Origin: Acidimicrobiaceae bacterium
Lineage (GTDB): Bacteria > Actinomycetota > Acidimicrobiia > Acidimicrobiales > RAAP-2
Direction of reading: 5' to 3'
Assembly (NCBI GenBank): GCA_003133325.1
Contig: PKXA01000092.1
Coordinates: 1-49,293, forward strand
Length of the DNA: 49,293 nucleotides
The notes under the pieces are model-generated. The model searched no databases, was not told the DNA's origin, and saw nothing but the letters and a program-made list of their open reading frames with translations. Every line of letters starts with the position of its first letter. The stretch's first letter is position 1. Position numbers and translations under genes: made by a program. Positions 17,175 through 24,464 of the stretch are shown one piece after another.

Positions 17175-18487
17175 GGAGTCGGCAATTGTCCTCGAACGTG
17201 AGGGGACGTGGTGATCTCCTGCATCCAGGTGAGGATCTCGTCGCGGCCGCGGCGGTAGACGTCGGCGAAGTCGTGCAACTCAGTATCAGGGACGGGTCCG
17301 TTCCTCAGGACGTCGATCGTTCGTGGGGCGTTGCTGAGGGACCGGACGAGGGCTCGGAGGTCGCTTCCGCGCTCGTTGACGAGTTCCCCGTCTTCGCTCA
17401 GTGCGTCGAAGGCGTAGTCACTCGGGTCGTCGAGTCCCACGTGGTGGAGGGAGCCTCGACGAATGAGGCAAGGGAAGCAGTAGCCGCAGTTGCCCTGGTC
17501 CCGCTTGGCGTAGCGGGATGCCTCAGGGTGGGCACAGGACAGGGTGCTCCGGGCGAGGGCTCGCATGGTTTCGGGGTCGCGACTGGACGCGACGATCTCC
17601 CCCTTGGTCATCAAGCGGAACGGGTTGACGACGGTATTGGTGATCCCCAGCCCGGTGATGCAAGACGCCAGAGTGGCCATGAAGTGGGGGTGAGTCGTAC
17701 GGGTACTGAAGCTCCCCGATCGCGCCGCCGTCAGCGGCACGTTGATGCCGATGAAACCGTTCTCGGGGATGTAGAGGGGCACATCAGGCCCGCAGCCTGC
17801 TGCGACCGCCAGTCCGGCGGCGAGGAACAGCAGCGATCGGGACCGCGTAGACGATTCCCTGGTATCAGGGAGCGGCCGTAGTTGGTCACCGCTCGTCGGG
17901 GCGGGACGGAGGAAGAGTCGACGGGCCATTACCCGGTCCTGTCCGAACCGTTGGGCGAGTCGGCGGGCCAGGTGGTCCTGGGTCTTCGGGGCTTGCCCCC
18001 CCTCGTAGTGACCGACCAGACAGACCCGTTTCCCCTGGGCGAGCAGATCGACGGCCCCGGCGAAGGAGTCGAGACCGCCGCTGAACAAGCACACGGCATC
18101 GACGAGCTCCGCTGGTGCGTCGGGCGCGGTCGCTGCGTTTCCGGCCGTCTGGATCGGTGCGAGTTGCCAGTCGTCGCCACTGAGGAACGAGAGCCCTCCA
18201 GCGAGGGCTTCTCCTACGTCGTCCCATGCGGTCCGGTCGGCGACCGGAAATTCGAGGCACATCTCCCTCGTCCATCCCGCCGGCCTGGGCGTGAGACGGT
18301 CAGCGCAGTACGTCGCGGCGGCCAGATGGAGGAGGTCGCGAGCCGGACCGGGCACGGCCAGGCGCCGCGTCAGATCTTCCCGCACCTGCACGGTCGACCC
18401 GAGGCCGTTCGCGAACCAATCGAGCAGGATCGTTGGTGGGGCTGGAGCCGTCTGGCTCGGGTCGGTGCGCAGCCGGAAGGCGTTCAC
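17171..18487 (-). CDS. qatC: QatC, QueC-like PP-loop enzyme
   Basis: A 438-residue protein. The N-terminal 130 residues are specific to QatC. The PP-loop motif LFSGGLDSFAGA is near residue 136, and four cysteines of a zinc site follow near 318-340 (STLSCAHPEA, then NCGYCFPC), as in QueC, the 7-cyano-7-deazaguanine synthase. NG-FIGINVPLT and HPHFMATL are further QueC-like segments. The GTG at 18487 overlaps the qatB stop as GTGA and has GAGGAG 5 bases upstream; another GTG at 18493 is possible. QueC-like enzymes in type IV CBASS have been reported to attach a deazaguanine to a partner protein N-terminus, so a similar act on QatB is plausible, but this cannot be read from the sequence. Confidence 0.92.
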   Translation of the reverse strand: MNAFRLRTDPSQTAPAPPTILLDWFANGLGSTVQVREDLTRRLAVPGPARDLLHLAAATYCADRLTPRPAGWTREMCLEFPVADRTAWDDVGEALAGGLSFLSGDDWQLAPIQTAGNAATAPDAPAELVDAVCLFSGGLDSFAGAVDLLAQGKRVCLVGHYEGGQAPKTQDHLARRLAQRFGQDRVMARRLFLRPAPTSGDQLRPLPDTRESSTRSRSLLFLAAGLAVAAGCGPDVPLYIPENGFIGINVPLTAARSGSFSTRTTHPHFMATLASCITGLGITNTVVNPFRLMTKGEIVASSRDPETMRALARSTLSCAHPEASRYAKRDQGNCGYCFPCLIRRGSLHHVGLDDPSDYAFDALSEDGELVNERGSDLRALVRSLSNAPRTIDVLRNGPVPDTELHDFADVYRRGRDEILTWMQEITTSPHVRGQLPTP

Positions 18488-19188
18488 TCCCACTCCTCGA
18501 GCTGGTCATAGACGGCCCTGAGCACGCCGTCGATGAGGTCCCGCCCGCCGACACCGCGCCAATCGACCTGAAGCGGGGACGCGCTCTGAAGGCGTAGCCG
18601 GACCAGGGCGTCGATGTACCGCCGCAGTTCCTGGTCCCGTTGCTGCGCGAGCGTGGGATTCTCCAGGCGGGTGAGCCGCTCGTCGATCACCGGGATCGCT
18701 CGGTTGTAGACGAGCGCGGCAATGTACCGGCACAGGGCGTCGGTTACCGCCTCTTCGTCGAGTTGGACCGCGTCGAGCGGCGTGGCGTCGTCCTCTGGGA
18801 GCATCTCGTCGAGGACATCGAGCAGTGCGTTGCGGGCCGCCTGTGCTTCGAGGTCGCTTCCCGAACCGGCGAACTCGTTCACCAGTTCGCTCAGGACCGT
18901 GAACCGATCTTCGCCGATGAGCCGTCCGAGGCCGACGGCTTCGAGACCGCCCGCGAGTCCGTTCGGTCCGGTCGAACCGGCGAGGAACGCGCCGAGTGAC
19001 TGGCCGGTCCTCGACCCTGCGCCCGCGGCCGCCGCGGCCGCTGCCGCGCCGCCCATCGCCGCCACGTATCCGGCGAGCGTCTTCGCGACCCGCTGTTCTC
19101 CGCCGCGCTTCGCGAATGAGGTGGCGTCGCGCTTGAAATCGGTCCAGGCCCCGCCAGTCCCGCCCGTGTTGCTCTTCGACGTCCCCAC
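18484..19188 (-). CDS. qatB: QatB
   Basis: A 234-residue protein with the features of QatB: an N-terminus beginning MGTSKSN with several glycines, a long Ala-rich segment near residues 44-60, and a helical C-terminal half ending LRAVYDQLEEWE. Biochemical function is not established from sequence. The Met-Gly start means removal of Met would expose glycine, of interest because the next gene encodes a QueC-like enzyme. Its ATG directly abuts the qatA stop (19189) with no gap, and its stop overlaps the qatC GTG. Identification rests mainly on position between a KAP ATPase and QueC/TatD genes, plus the typical N-terminus. Confidence 0.85.
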   Translation of the reverse strand: MGTSKSNTGGTGGAWTDFKRDATSFAKRGGEQRVAKTLAGYVAAMGGAAAAAAAAGAGSRTGQSLGAFLAGSTGPNGLAGGLEAVGLGRLIGEDRFTVLSELVNEFAGSGSDLEAQAARNALLDVLDEMLPEDDATPLDAVQLDEEAVTDALCRYIAALVYNRAIPVIDERLTRLENPTLAQQRDQELRRYIDALVRLRLQSASPLQVDWRGVGGRDLIDGVLRAVYDQLEEWE

Positions 19189-21030
19189 TCAGCCGGACCC
19201 CTTCCGCGCCTCCGCGACCGCTTTCACCAACGCGGTGTGACCGGATTTCGCCCACTGCTCGAACAGGGTTGCGATCTCGGGGCGGTCCTTCCCGACTACC
19301 GCGAGCTGAAGCGGAAGCGGAGTGGGAACGTCCTTCGGGGGAATCCGGCCGAGCATCGCCCCAAGGGCAGGCCAGTTCGTCGGTGCCTTCGCCGTCAACT
19401 CCATCGCACTGCTCAACGCGCTCGATTCGGGGTTCCGGCCCGCACGATCAAGCAATGCGCTGAACAGCGGCGTGAACTCCTCCGGCGACAGTTTCGCCGC
19501 GGCGTCGACCGCTGTACGTCGCTGGGCCGGCGTGGGCAGCAACAGCCGGCTCAGCAGAGACTGCAAATCGGCGGACAAGCGGGCTTCGGGCGCGGCCGGT
19601 GACAGCCGGTCCCGACTGAAGAAGAAGTACTCGCCCAGCGGCACCCCGGTGAGAGGTGGCTCCAGATCGAGCCAGCTGCGGACGGCTGGGGAGCTGTACC
19701 AGCTCTTCAGGTCCTGGGAGACCTCGGCTGCTGCCAGGTCTGTGCCCTTCTTCGCCGCTTCTTCGGCGATCCTTAGTTCCTCGGGCGTCCCGTCCTGGTC
19801 CACCTGCCACAGGAAGAGTTGCTGGAATGCGGTTTCGGCCCGTTCGAGGACCATGAGCTTGGCCAAGATCGCCGCATCGAGCTGCACGGACCTTCTCTTC
19901 GCCGTCTCGAGCCGGAGAAGCAGAGTATTGAGGAATCGCTTGAGCTGGCGGGGGTTTCCCCGCAAGCCGCGGCTGAGGGTTGGGGCGATCCGATTGGCGA
20001 TGGTGAAGTCGGCCTGCAGATCCGGGCCGATAGTCCCGAGCACGTCCTTGGCGATGCCGTAGTTCATGGCCACCGCGAACTGGCCCCGGCGGCGCTGCTC
20101 GGTGGCCGCGTCTCGAATGCGACCCATGTCAGCGTCGTCGAGTCGGAGGTCGGCGAAGAGCAGGTTGAGGTAAGTCTCTGCCTCCGCGGCGGCCAGGGGT
20201 GGGACCGTCACCTCGACCTGGACGATCTTCTCCAAGTAGTCCTTGCCCAAGGCGGCATCGCCTTCTCGGGCGGCCGGGTACCGCCGCTCGACAGCGGCCT
20301 GGACGATTTCGCGGTTCGCCGCGATCACGAAGGCGGTCTTCGACGCCTGCAAGAACAGACGGATGGCCTCGAAGACATCGATCACGGTGTCGTCGAGGCA
20401 GCGATCGAGATCGTCGATGAGGACGACCACGGCCTTCACCGCATCAAGCCCACGAACCAGGGTCTCGAACTCGTCGCGAAAGTCCGAGACGGACTCGAAT
20501 ACGGTCGGGACCTTGGGCTGACTCCCGCTGTCGCTCGCGGACTCTTCGGAGGCGATCGCGTCTACTCCGGCGACCACTGCCGAGCCTGCGGCAGCGCCCA
20601 GCTCGAGTGACATGCCCATGTGCGCAGCAGCAAGCGTTCCGACCGCGGGGGCGAGAACGCGCCCAGCGGCGGCCGGTCCGGCCATGATCCGGGCGACCTT
20701 CAGCCGAAGCCGGCGGAGCAGTCCGTTCTGCTCCGCGTCAGTGGGCGGGACCAGCTTCGCCACCTCGCCCAGCACCGCGTCCATGAGGGCGGCTTTCACG
20801 TCCTCATAGGCCTCGTAGCGCCAGGGGCTGAAGGGCACGACGACGTACCCGTCGGACAAACCGAGGCGAGCACCGGCCATCTTGAGGAGGCTCGTCTTGC
20901 CGGAACCCCAGTCGCCGAGAACGCCGATGGTGACGGGCAGGAGCCTCGGCTGGGTCAGTACCACTTCCAGGCTGTCGACGAGGTAGTCGAAGCCGAGGAG
21001 ATCAACCGTCGTCTCGTTATCCGCCCACAT
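19189..21030 (-). CDS. qatA: QatA, KAP-family P-loop ATPase
   Basis: A 613-residue KAP-family NTPase. Walker A is GDWGSGKTS at residues 39-47 (K45), followed by the family block VVPFSPWRYEAYEDVKAAL. A hydrophobic Ala/Gly-rich segment at about 118-158 fits the membrane insertion often found in KAP proteins. Walker B is VVVLIDDLDRC at 201-211, and AFVIAANREIV is the sensor region. The ATG at 21030 (MWADNETTVDLLGF) matches family N-termini, with GGAG upstream; the long open extension to 21528 is rejected because it runs through the divergent promoter region. It heads the four-gene qat operon. In QatABCD all four genes are reported to be needed for antiphage defence; QatA is presumably the sensor or power unit. 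Confidence 0.92.
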   Translation of the reverse strand: MWADNETTVDLLGFDYLVDSLEVVLTQPRLLPVTIGVLGDWGSGKTSLLKMAGARLGLSDGYVVVPFSPWRYEAYEDVKAALMDAVLGEVAKLVPPTDAEQNGLLRRLRLKVARIMAGPAAAGRVLAPAVGTLAAAHMGMSLELGAAAGSAVVAGVDAIASEESASDSGSQPKVPTVFESVSDFRDEFETLVRGLDAVKAVVVLIDDLDRCLDDTVIDVFEAIRLFLQASKTAFVIAANREIVQAAVERRYPAAREGDAALGKDYLEKIVQVEVTVPPLAAAEAETYLNLLFADLRLDDADMGRIRDAATEQRRRGQFAVAMNYGIAKDVLGTIGPDLQADFTIANRIAPTLSRGLRGNPRQLKRFLNTLLLRLETAKRRSVQLDAAILAKLMVLERAETAFQQLFLWQVDQDGTPEELRIAEEAAKKGTDLAAAEVSQDLKSWYSSPAVRSWLDLEPPLTGVPLGEYFFFSRDRLSPAAPEARLSADLQSLLSRLLLPTPAQRRTAVDAAAKLSPEEFTPLFSALLDRAGRNPESSALSSAMELTAKAPTNWPALGAMLGRIPPKDVPTPLPLQLAVVGKDRPEIATLFEQWAKSGHTALVKAVAEARKGSG

Positions 21031-21215
21031 CGGTTGGTCGGCTCCTCTCCCCGGCCCCGAAGAGTCTTGCACGAGGTAAACGACGCCGCGACGCTTGCTT
21101 TGGTGTCGGGACGGAGTTGAATTCCAAACAGCTGGCGGTCGACGGTTACTTCGCGGGGCGATCTCGGCGCCAACGGAGACCGTCGCCACCGCACTGTGGC
21201 CACACGACCATTCGG

Positions 21216-21275
21216 CACGACGTACCAGATATGCTACGTTCGCCCCTGGACACGACGTACCATATTTGCTATGAT
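21216..21275. repeat. Two 25-bp near-identical direct repeats (candidate operators)
   Basis: Copies at 21216-21240 and 21251-21275, 35 bp apart start to start, share CACGACGTACCA, then AT, TGCTA and further bases, 21 of 25 identical. The second lies across the core promoter of the HTH gene. They are the best candidate binding sites for the HigA-like protein encoded just downstream, and lie between that gene and qatA. Confidence 0.6.
21247..21275 (+). promoter_or_regulatory. Sigma-70-type promoter of the HTH gene
   Basis: TGGACA at 21247-21252 and TATGAT at 21270-21275, 17-bp spacer, 28 bp before the ATG. The -10 and spacer are inside the second direct repeat, so a protein bound there would block the polymerase. 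Confidence 0.65.
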
Positions 21276-21303
21276 GTAATTCTAACCGATGGAGGGGCTG
21301 ATG

Positions 21304-21717
21304 ATGGCTAACGAGCAGAGCGTGTTCTGGGACGACCTGGCAAGAGACCTTGAGGACCCAGCGTTCCTGCGCGAGTACATCGTCGAGTCCATGCGGATCG
21401 CGACCATCGACGATCTCGTCAACTCGCTCGACGAGGCTCGCGAAGCGGCCGGTATGACGAAAGCGGACCTGGCGAGGGCCATCAGTGCTGAACCGGCGGT
21501 GGTTCGGCGACTCTTCAGCGGTGGCCACATGAACCCGACACTGGGGACGGTGGCGGAGGTTGCCGCAGCTCTGGGCATGCGTGTCACGGTGGAACGGCTA
21601 CCTGCCGCCGAGCGCAAGGTGGTTACGGACCCCCTGGTGAAGGGTCGATCGACGAACACCGGAAGACTCGCCGAGCATCTGACGGCGATGCGGACGCGGT
21701 CGAAGACGGCGGCGTAG
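21304..21717 (+). CDS. HigA-like HTH antitoxin/regulator
   Basis: A 137-residue protein with an XRE-type helix-turn-helix in the centre: SLDEAREAAGMTKADLARAI, then AEPAVVRRLFSGG, and NPTLGTVAEVAAALG. This is the pattern of HigA-type antitoxins. The N-terminal 40 residues (DDLARDLEDPAFLREYIVESM) are typical of HTH proteins paired with HigB/RelE toxins. The ATG at 21304 (or 21301) has GGAGGGG 5-8 bases upstream and a good promoter. It is divergent from qatA and convergent with the HigB-like gene, with only 7 bp between their stops. It may be antitoxin for that toxin, regulator of qat, or both. Confidence 0.75.
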   Translation: MANEQSVFWDDLARDLEDPAFLREYIVESMRIATIDDLVNSLDEAREAAGMTKADLARAISAEPAVVRRLFSGGHMNPTLGTVAEVAAALGMRVTVERLPAAERKVVTDPLVKGRSTNTGRLAEHLTAMRTRSKTAA

Positions 21718-21724
21718 CTCTGGG

Positions 21725-22225
21725 TCAGGCAAGCGAACGGGGATTGCGGGCGAGGTACTCGTCCCCGAGAGCCCGCACGGCGGCGTAGTCGTTGGCACTC
21801 AGCACCGTCCGGAACGGCTTGTCCAGTCCGGTGATCACGACCAACAGGGGCTTCTCCCGCCCGATGGCTTCGTAGTCGAGGCGGCAGAAGAGGCGGTAGT
21901 GATGCCGCTGCGGCCCATTCACACGGACCTCGAACCAGCCGCTCATCTCTCCCTTCATGGCCTCCCAGTACCCTCCGCCGGCGAAGCGCTTCGGCGGGCT
22001 GGTTGCCACCGCGACCAGCACGGCCCGCATGGTCGCTCGCACCTTGGGGGGACATGCTTCGAGGAATTCACGACCGGGAATCGGCTGGCTGTCATCGTCG
22101 TCACGGGGCCGACGGAAGAAGGCGATCTCGTGAGGATCGTCTGACGACGGGCGAAGCCGCACTCGACTCGTCGGACGTGATTGTGCCGGCTTCGGCTTCC
22201 GACCTCGGTCTGGAGTCATCAGCAT
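21725..22225 (-). CDS. HigB-like (phage Gp49-type) toxin
   Basis: A 166-residue protein if started at the ATG at 22225; another ATG lies at 22219. From residue 60 on it resembles RelE/HigB and phage Gp49-like mRNA interferases: KVRATMRAVLVAVATSPP, then YWEAMKGEMSGWFEVRVNG, HHYRLFCRLD and LLVVITGLDKPFRT, ending YAAVRALGDEYLA. The first 55 residues are basic and not part of the domain. No Shine-Dalgarno is seen; TACGAT at about 22226-22231 on this strand just before the ATG suggests a near-leaderless message. It is convergent with the HTH gene, which is unusual since HigBA genes normally form one operon. Confidence 0.7.
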   Translation of the reverse strand: MLMTPDRGRKPKPAQSRPTSRVRLRPSSDDPHEIAFFRRPRDDDDSQPIPGREFLEACPPKVRATMRAVLVAVATSPPKRFAGGGYWEAMKGEMSGWFEVRVNGPQRHHYRLFCRLDYEAIGREKPLLVVITGLDKPFRTVLSANDYAAVRALGDEYLARNPRSLA

Positions 22226-22237
22226 GGATCGTACGGG

Positions 22238-22253
22238 CCGACACCTGTGTCGG
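22238..22253. promoter_or_regulatory. Perfect inverted repeat upstream of the HigB-like gene
   Basis: Arms CCGACAC and GTGTCGG separated by CT. It lies just upstream of a TACGAT -10-like element on the minus strand, where a repressor would block toxin transcription. It does not resemble the direct repeats before the HTH gene. Confidence 0.45.
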
Positions 22254-22494
22254 GGGACCACGGCCGGGTCTTCCTATCCCGATCCACCCTTGCATCCCCA
22301 TCGGACGATGTCATAACCCGAGGGTCTGTGGTGAGCGGTGGGTCACGTTTGGGTCACGCCGCCCCGTTTAGCTGCTACTCAGGTTGCAACATTCCTGGTC
22401 GGCGCCACTTTCGGCGGATCCGACCGCAGCACTGATAACGCTTACGTCGCAAGTTGACTGGGGGACGAAGTCTTGATCCGTACAACGGGCGTGA

Positions 22495-22512
22495 GAAGTT
22501 CGCTGGAACTTC
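22495..22512. promoter_or_regulatory. Inverted repeat upstream of fic
   Basis: Perfect 7-bp arms GAAGTTC and GAACTTC around GCTG, 35 bp before the fic GTG. A TATGTT hexamer at 22528-22533 follows it and could be the -10 of a short-leader fic transcript, so the repeat would sit near -35. Confidence 0.4.
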
Positions 22513-22546
22513 CTACCTAACGGCCAGTATGTTGTAAGTTCTGAGG

Positions 22547-23743
22547 GTGGATCCAACGAAGTTTGTAGCGTCAGAGGCGGGCAAGGTGGTCCGCACATCG
22601 GGCTCGCACGGCTACCACGCCTTCGTCCCGGTACCGATCCCGAGGACTGTGGCGATCAGCCCGGAGACCGTGCTCCTTCTGTCCGAAGCGGACGATGCTC
22701 TGGGACGTCTGGCTGGGTCCGGGAGGCTGCTCCCGAACCCCCATCTCCTCGTCGAGGCCTACCTGACTCGGGAGGCTCTGGCCAGCTCCCGCATCGAAGG
22801 GACCCAGGCGTCTCTGACCGAGGTATTCCAGGCCGCCGCCGGAGGTCTCCACGGGTCGAGCGACGTGGAGGAGGTCGCGAACTACATCGAAGCGCTGAAA
22901 CTCGGCCTCGCCCGGCTCGACGAGCTGCCCGTCTGTCTCCGACTCATCAGAGAGATCCACGGAGTGCTCCTGCGGGACGTCAGGGGCAAAGAGCACCAGC
23001 CGGGGGAGCTCCGGTCGACGCAGAACTGGATCGGCACCATCGGAGATCGGATCGACACGGCCACGTTCGTCCCACCCCCGCCGGAGCACCTCGACTCCCT
23101 TCTCGCCGACTGGGAGAGATACGCGAACGAATCGCCTTCGGTGCCGACGCTTATCCAGTGCGCCCTCCTGCACTACCAGTTCGAGACCATCCACCCTTTT
23201 CTCGACGGCAACGGGCGGCTCGGTCGGCTCCTGATCGTGCTGTTCCTCGTCCAGCGCGGTCGGCTTCCGAATCCCCTCCTGTACGTCAGCCGATTCTTCG
23301 AGACGCATCGCAGCGAGTACTACGAACGCCTTCAGATGACGAGGGAGCGGGGGGAGGTCCAACAATGGCTCCAGTTCTTCCTCACCGCTGTGGCCGAACA
23401 GGCGAAGGACGCGGTGCGCCGAGCCGAGCTGCTCCTCGACATCCGAGAGCGCGCCCGCGGCAAGCTCCACGGGTCGAGAAGCCGTGCCGTCGAGGTCGTC
23501 GACCTGCTGCTGGGGAACCCAGTCATCACTGTCCAGCGTGTCCAGCAGAGCCTGACGGTCAGCAACCCCGGAGCCATGAACCTCATCCGCCAGCTCGAAG
23601 GCCTCGGCATCATCAGCCACGCTGGCAGAGCCGGACGCGGGGGCCGGTACTTCTGGGTGGCACACGAAGTCCTCGAAGCGCTCGAGGGGACCGAACCCGC
23701 TTCCGCAACACCCGAGGTTGTTACCCGGGAGGGATCGTCATGA
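22547..23743 (+). CDS. fic: Fic-family AMP-transferase-like protein
   Basis: A 398-residue Fic protein. The active-site loop HPFLDGNGRLGR is at about residues 214-226, and the N-terminal inhibitory helix motif S-x-x-x-E-G is in SSRIEGT near 80-86, so it is a self-inhibited class II Fic. The C-terminal 90 residues form a winged-helix domain (NPVITVQRVQQSLTVS, AMNLIRQLEGLGIISH). Fic enzymes usually transfer AMP to a target hydroxyl; the target here is unknown. The GTG start at 22547 lacks a clear Shine-Dalgarno. It is the last gene before the tRNA-derived attachment site and is a common passenger of mobile elements. Confidence 0.9.
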   Translation: MDPTKFVASEAGKVVRTSGSHGYHAFVPVPIPRTVAISPETVLLLSEADDALGRLAGSGRLLPNPHLLVEAYLTREALASSRIEGTQASLTEVFQAAAGGLHGSSDVEEVANYIEALKLGLARLDELPVCLRLIREIHGVLLRDVRGKEHQPGELRSTQNWIGTIGDRIDTATFVPPPPEHLDSLLADWERYANESPSVPTLIQCALLHYQFETIHPFLDGNGRLGRLLIVLFLVQRGRLPNPLLYVSRFFETHRSEYYERLQMTRERGEVQQWLQFFLTAVAEQAKDAVRRAELLLDIRERARGKLHGSRSRAVEVVDLLLGNPVITVQRVQQSLTVSNPGAMNLIRQLEGLGIISHAGRAGRGGRYFWVAHEVLEALEGTEPASATPEVVTREGSS

Positions 23744-23960
23744 CCGTCACGCAGCTGGCCATGCACAACGCTGCCGCTCCGACATGTCCGCCGGGACGTC
23801 GAATTCAGGGATCCTGTCCCTACATCCGTCCCTACTAACCCGTCGCTGTCCGTCGCCAACTGCGGACAGTGGTCGACTTGATCCGAAGTGCCACCCCAAT
23901 TCACCTGGATCTATTCATCATGCAGCCACACACAGCGACGGGCTGGGACGAGCCTGAACG

Positions 23961-24006
23961 GATTTGTAATCGTCAGGTCGTGGGTTCGATTCCCACCGCC
24001 GGCTCC
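23961..24006 (+). other. tRNA-Thr(TGT) 3'-half fragment, candidate attachment site
   Basis: This is the 3' part of a tRNA-Thr gene: the anticodon loop TTTGTAA with the 3' anticodon strand TCGTC, the variable loop, the T arm GTGGG-TTCGATT-CCCAC at 23980-23996, the acceptor strand CGCCGGC at 23997-24003, a T discriminator and CC. The 5' anticodon strand does not pair (AACGG stands where GACGA is needed), and no acceptor 5' strand GCCGGCG or D arm lies upstream, so it is not a functional tRNA. Such 3'-end copies are left when an element integrates into a tRNA gene. Orientation places the element to the left and chromosome to the right. Confidence 0.75.
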
Positions 24007-24026
24007 TGGGGTTGTCGAAGACCCCA
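24007..24026 (+). terminator. Hairpin after the tRNA fragment
   Basis: Arms TGGGGT and ACCCCA around an 8-base loop, directly after the tRNA 3' end. Without a T run it is a weak terminator; it may be the original terminator of the tRNA gene. Confidence 0.35.
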
Positions 24027-24075
24027 TCCAAGTCCTCCGGGAATGCTGAATCGTTGCCTCACGTAGAACCTCCGC

Positions 24076-24321
24076 CTACAGCCGCTCGTTGAAAGCCCTC
24101 TTGACCCGGGGTTTGACTGGGGCAGGAGCTTTGGCGAGGGCCATTCGTTCGAGCTGTTTGGTGAGGGTCTGGATCTGGCGGTAGAGATCGCCTGGTCGGA
24201 CGGCATCCATCGTGGCGTGCATGTTCGAAAGGTCGGCTCGGGTGATCTCGTCCTTGGCGATTGCCCGCTCGCAGTGGGTCGTGGCCCGGTCGTATCGCTT
24301 GGCGACCCGGGATCGATTCAT
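24076..24321 (-). pseudogene. C-terminal fragment of a DDE integrase-type transposase
   Basis: An 81-residue frame with the look of the tail of IS481-like or rve-type transposases: VAKRYDRATTHCERAIAKDE, then a short helix pair, GDLYRQIQTLTKQLERMA, and a basic end. The RYD-x-TTxxER block usually follows the catalytic core by some 20 residues. A TGA lies 15 bases upstream of the ATG, and no catalytic core precedes it, so only the tail remains. It sits 70 bp from the attachment site on the chromosomal side. The alternative is a small independent helical protein; the transposase reading is from memory of family tails. Confidence 0.45.
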
Positions 24322-24464
24322 GGCTCCGGTTGCTCAGTGGGAACGATCGGTGACGCTCGCGGACAACAGCTGCCACTCGGTGATTTGCAAGCTCGGTCCT
24401 TTAGGGCCCAGAAGTTGACGAAAGGCTGCTTCGAAGAGGTCTTCGGGCCGACAAGCTCGAGGGC

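Noticed and set aside
21031-21528. N-terminal extension of qatA to 21528
   Set aside because: It would run through the divergent HTH promoter and start codon; homology begins at MWADNET (21030).
22330-22362. Direct repeat GGGTCACG twice near 22339-22358, like repeats near integrase arm sites
   Set aside because: Too short, with no integrase nearby; likely chance or an old remnant.
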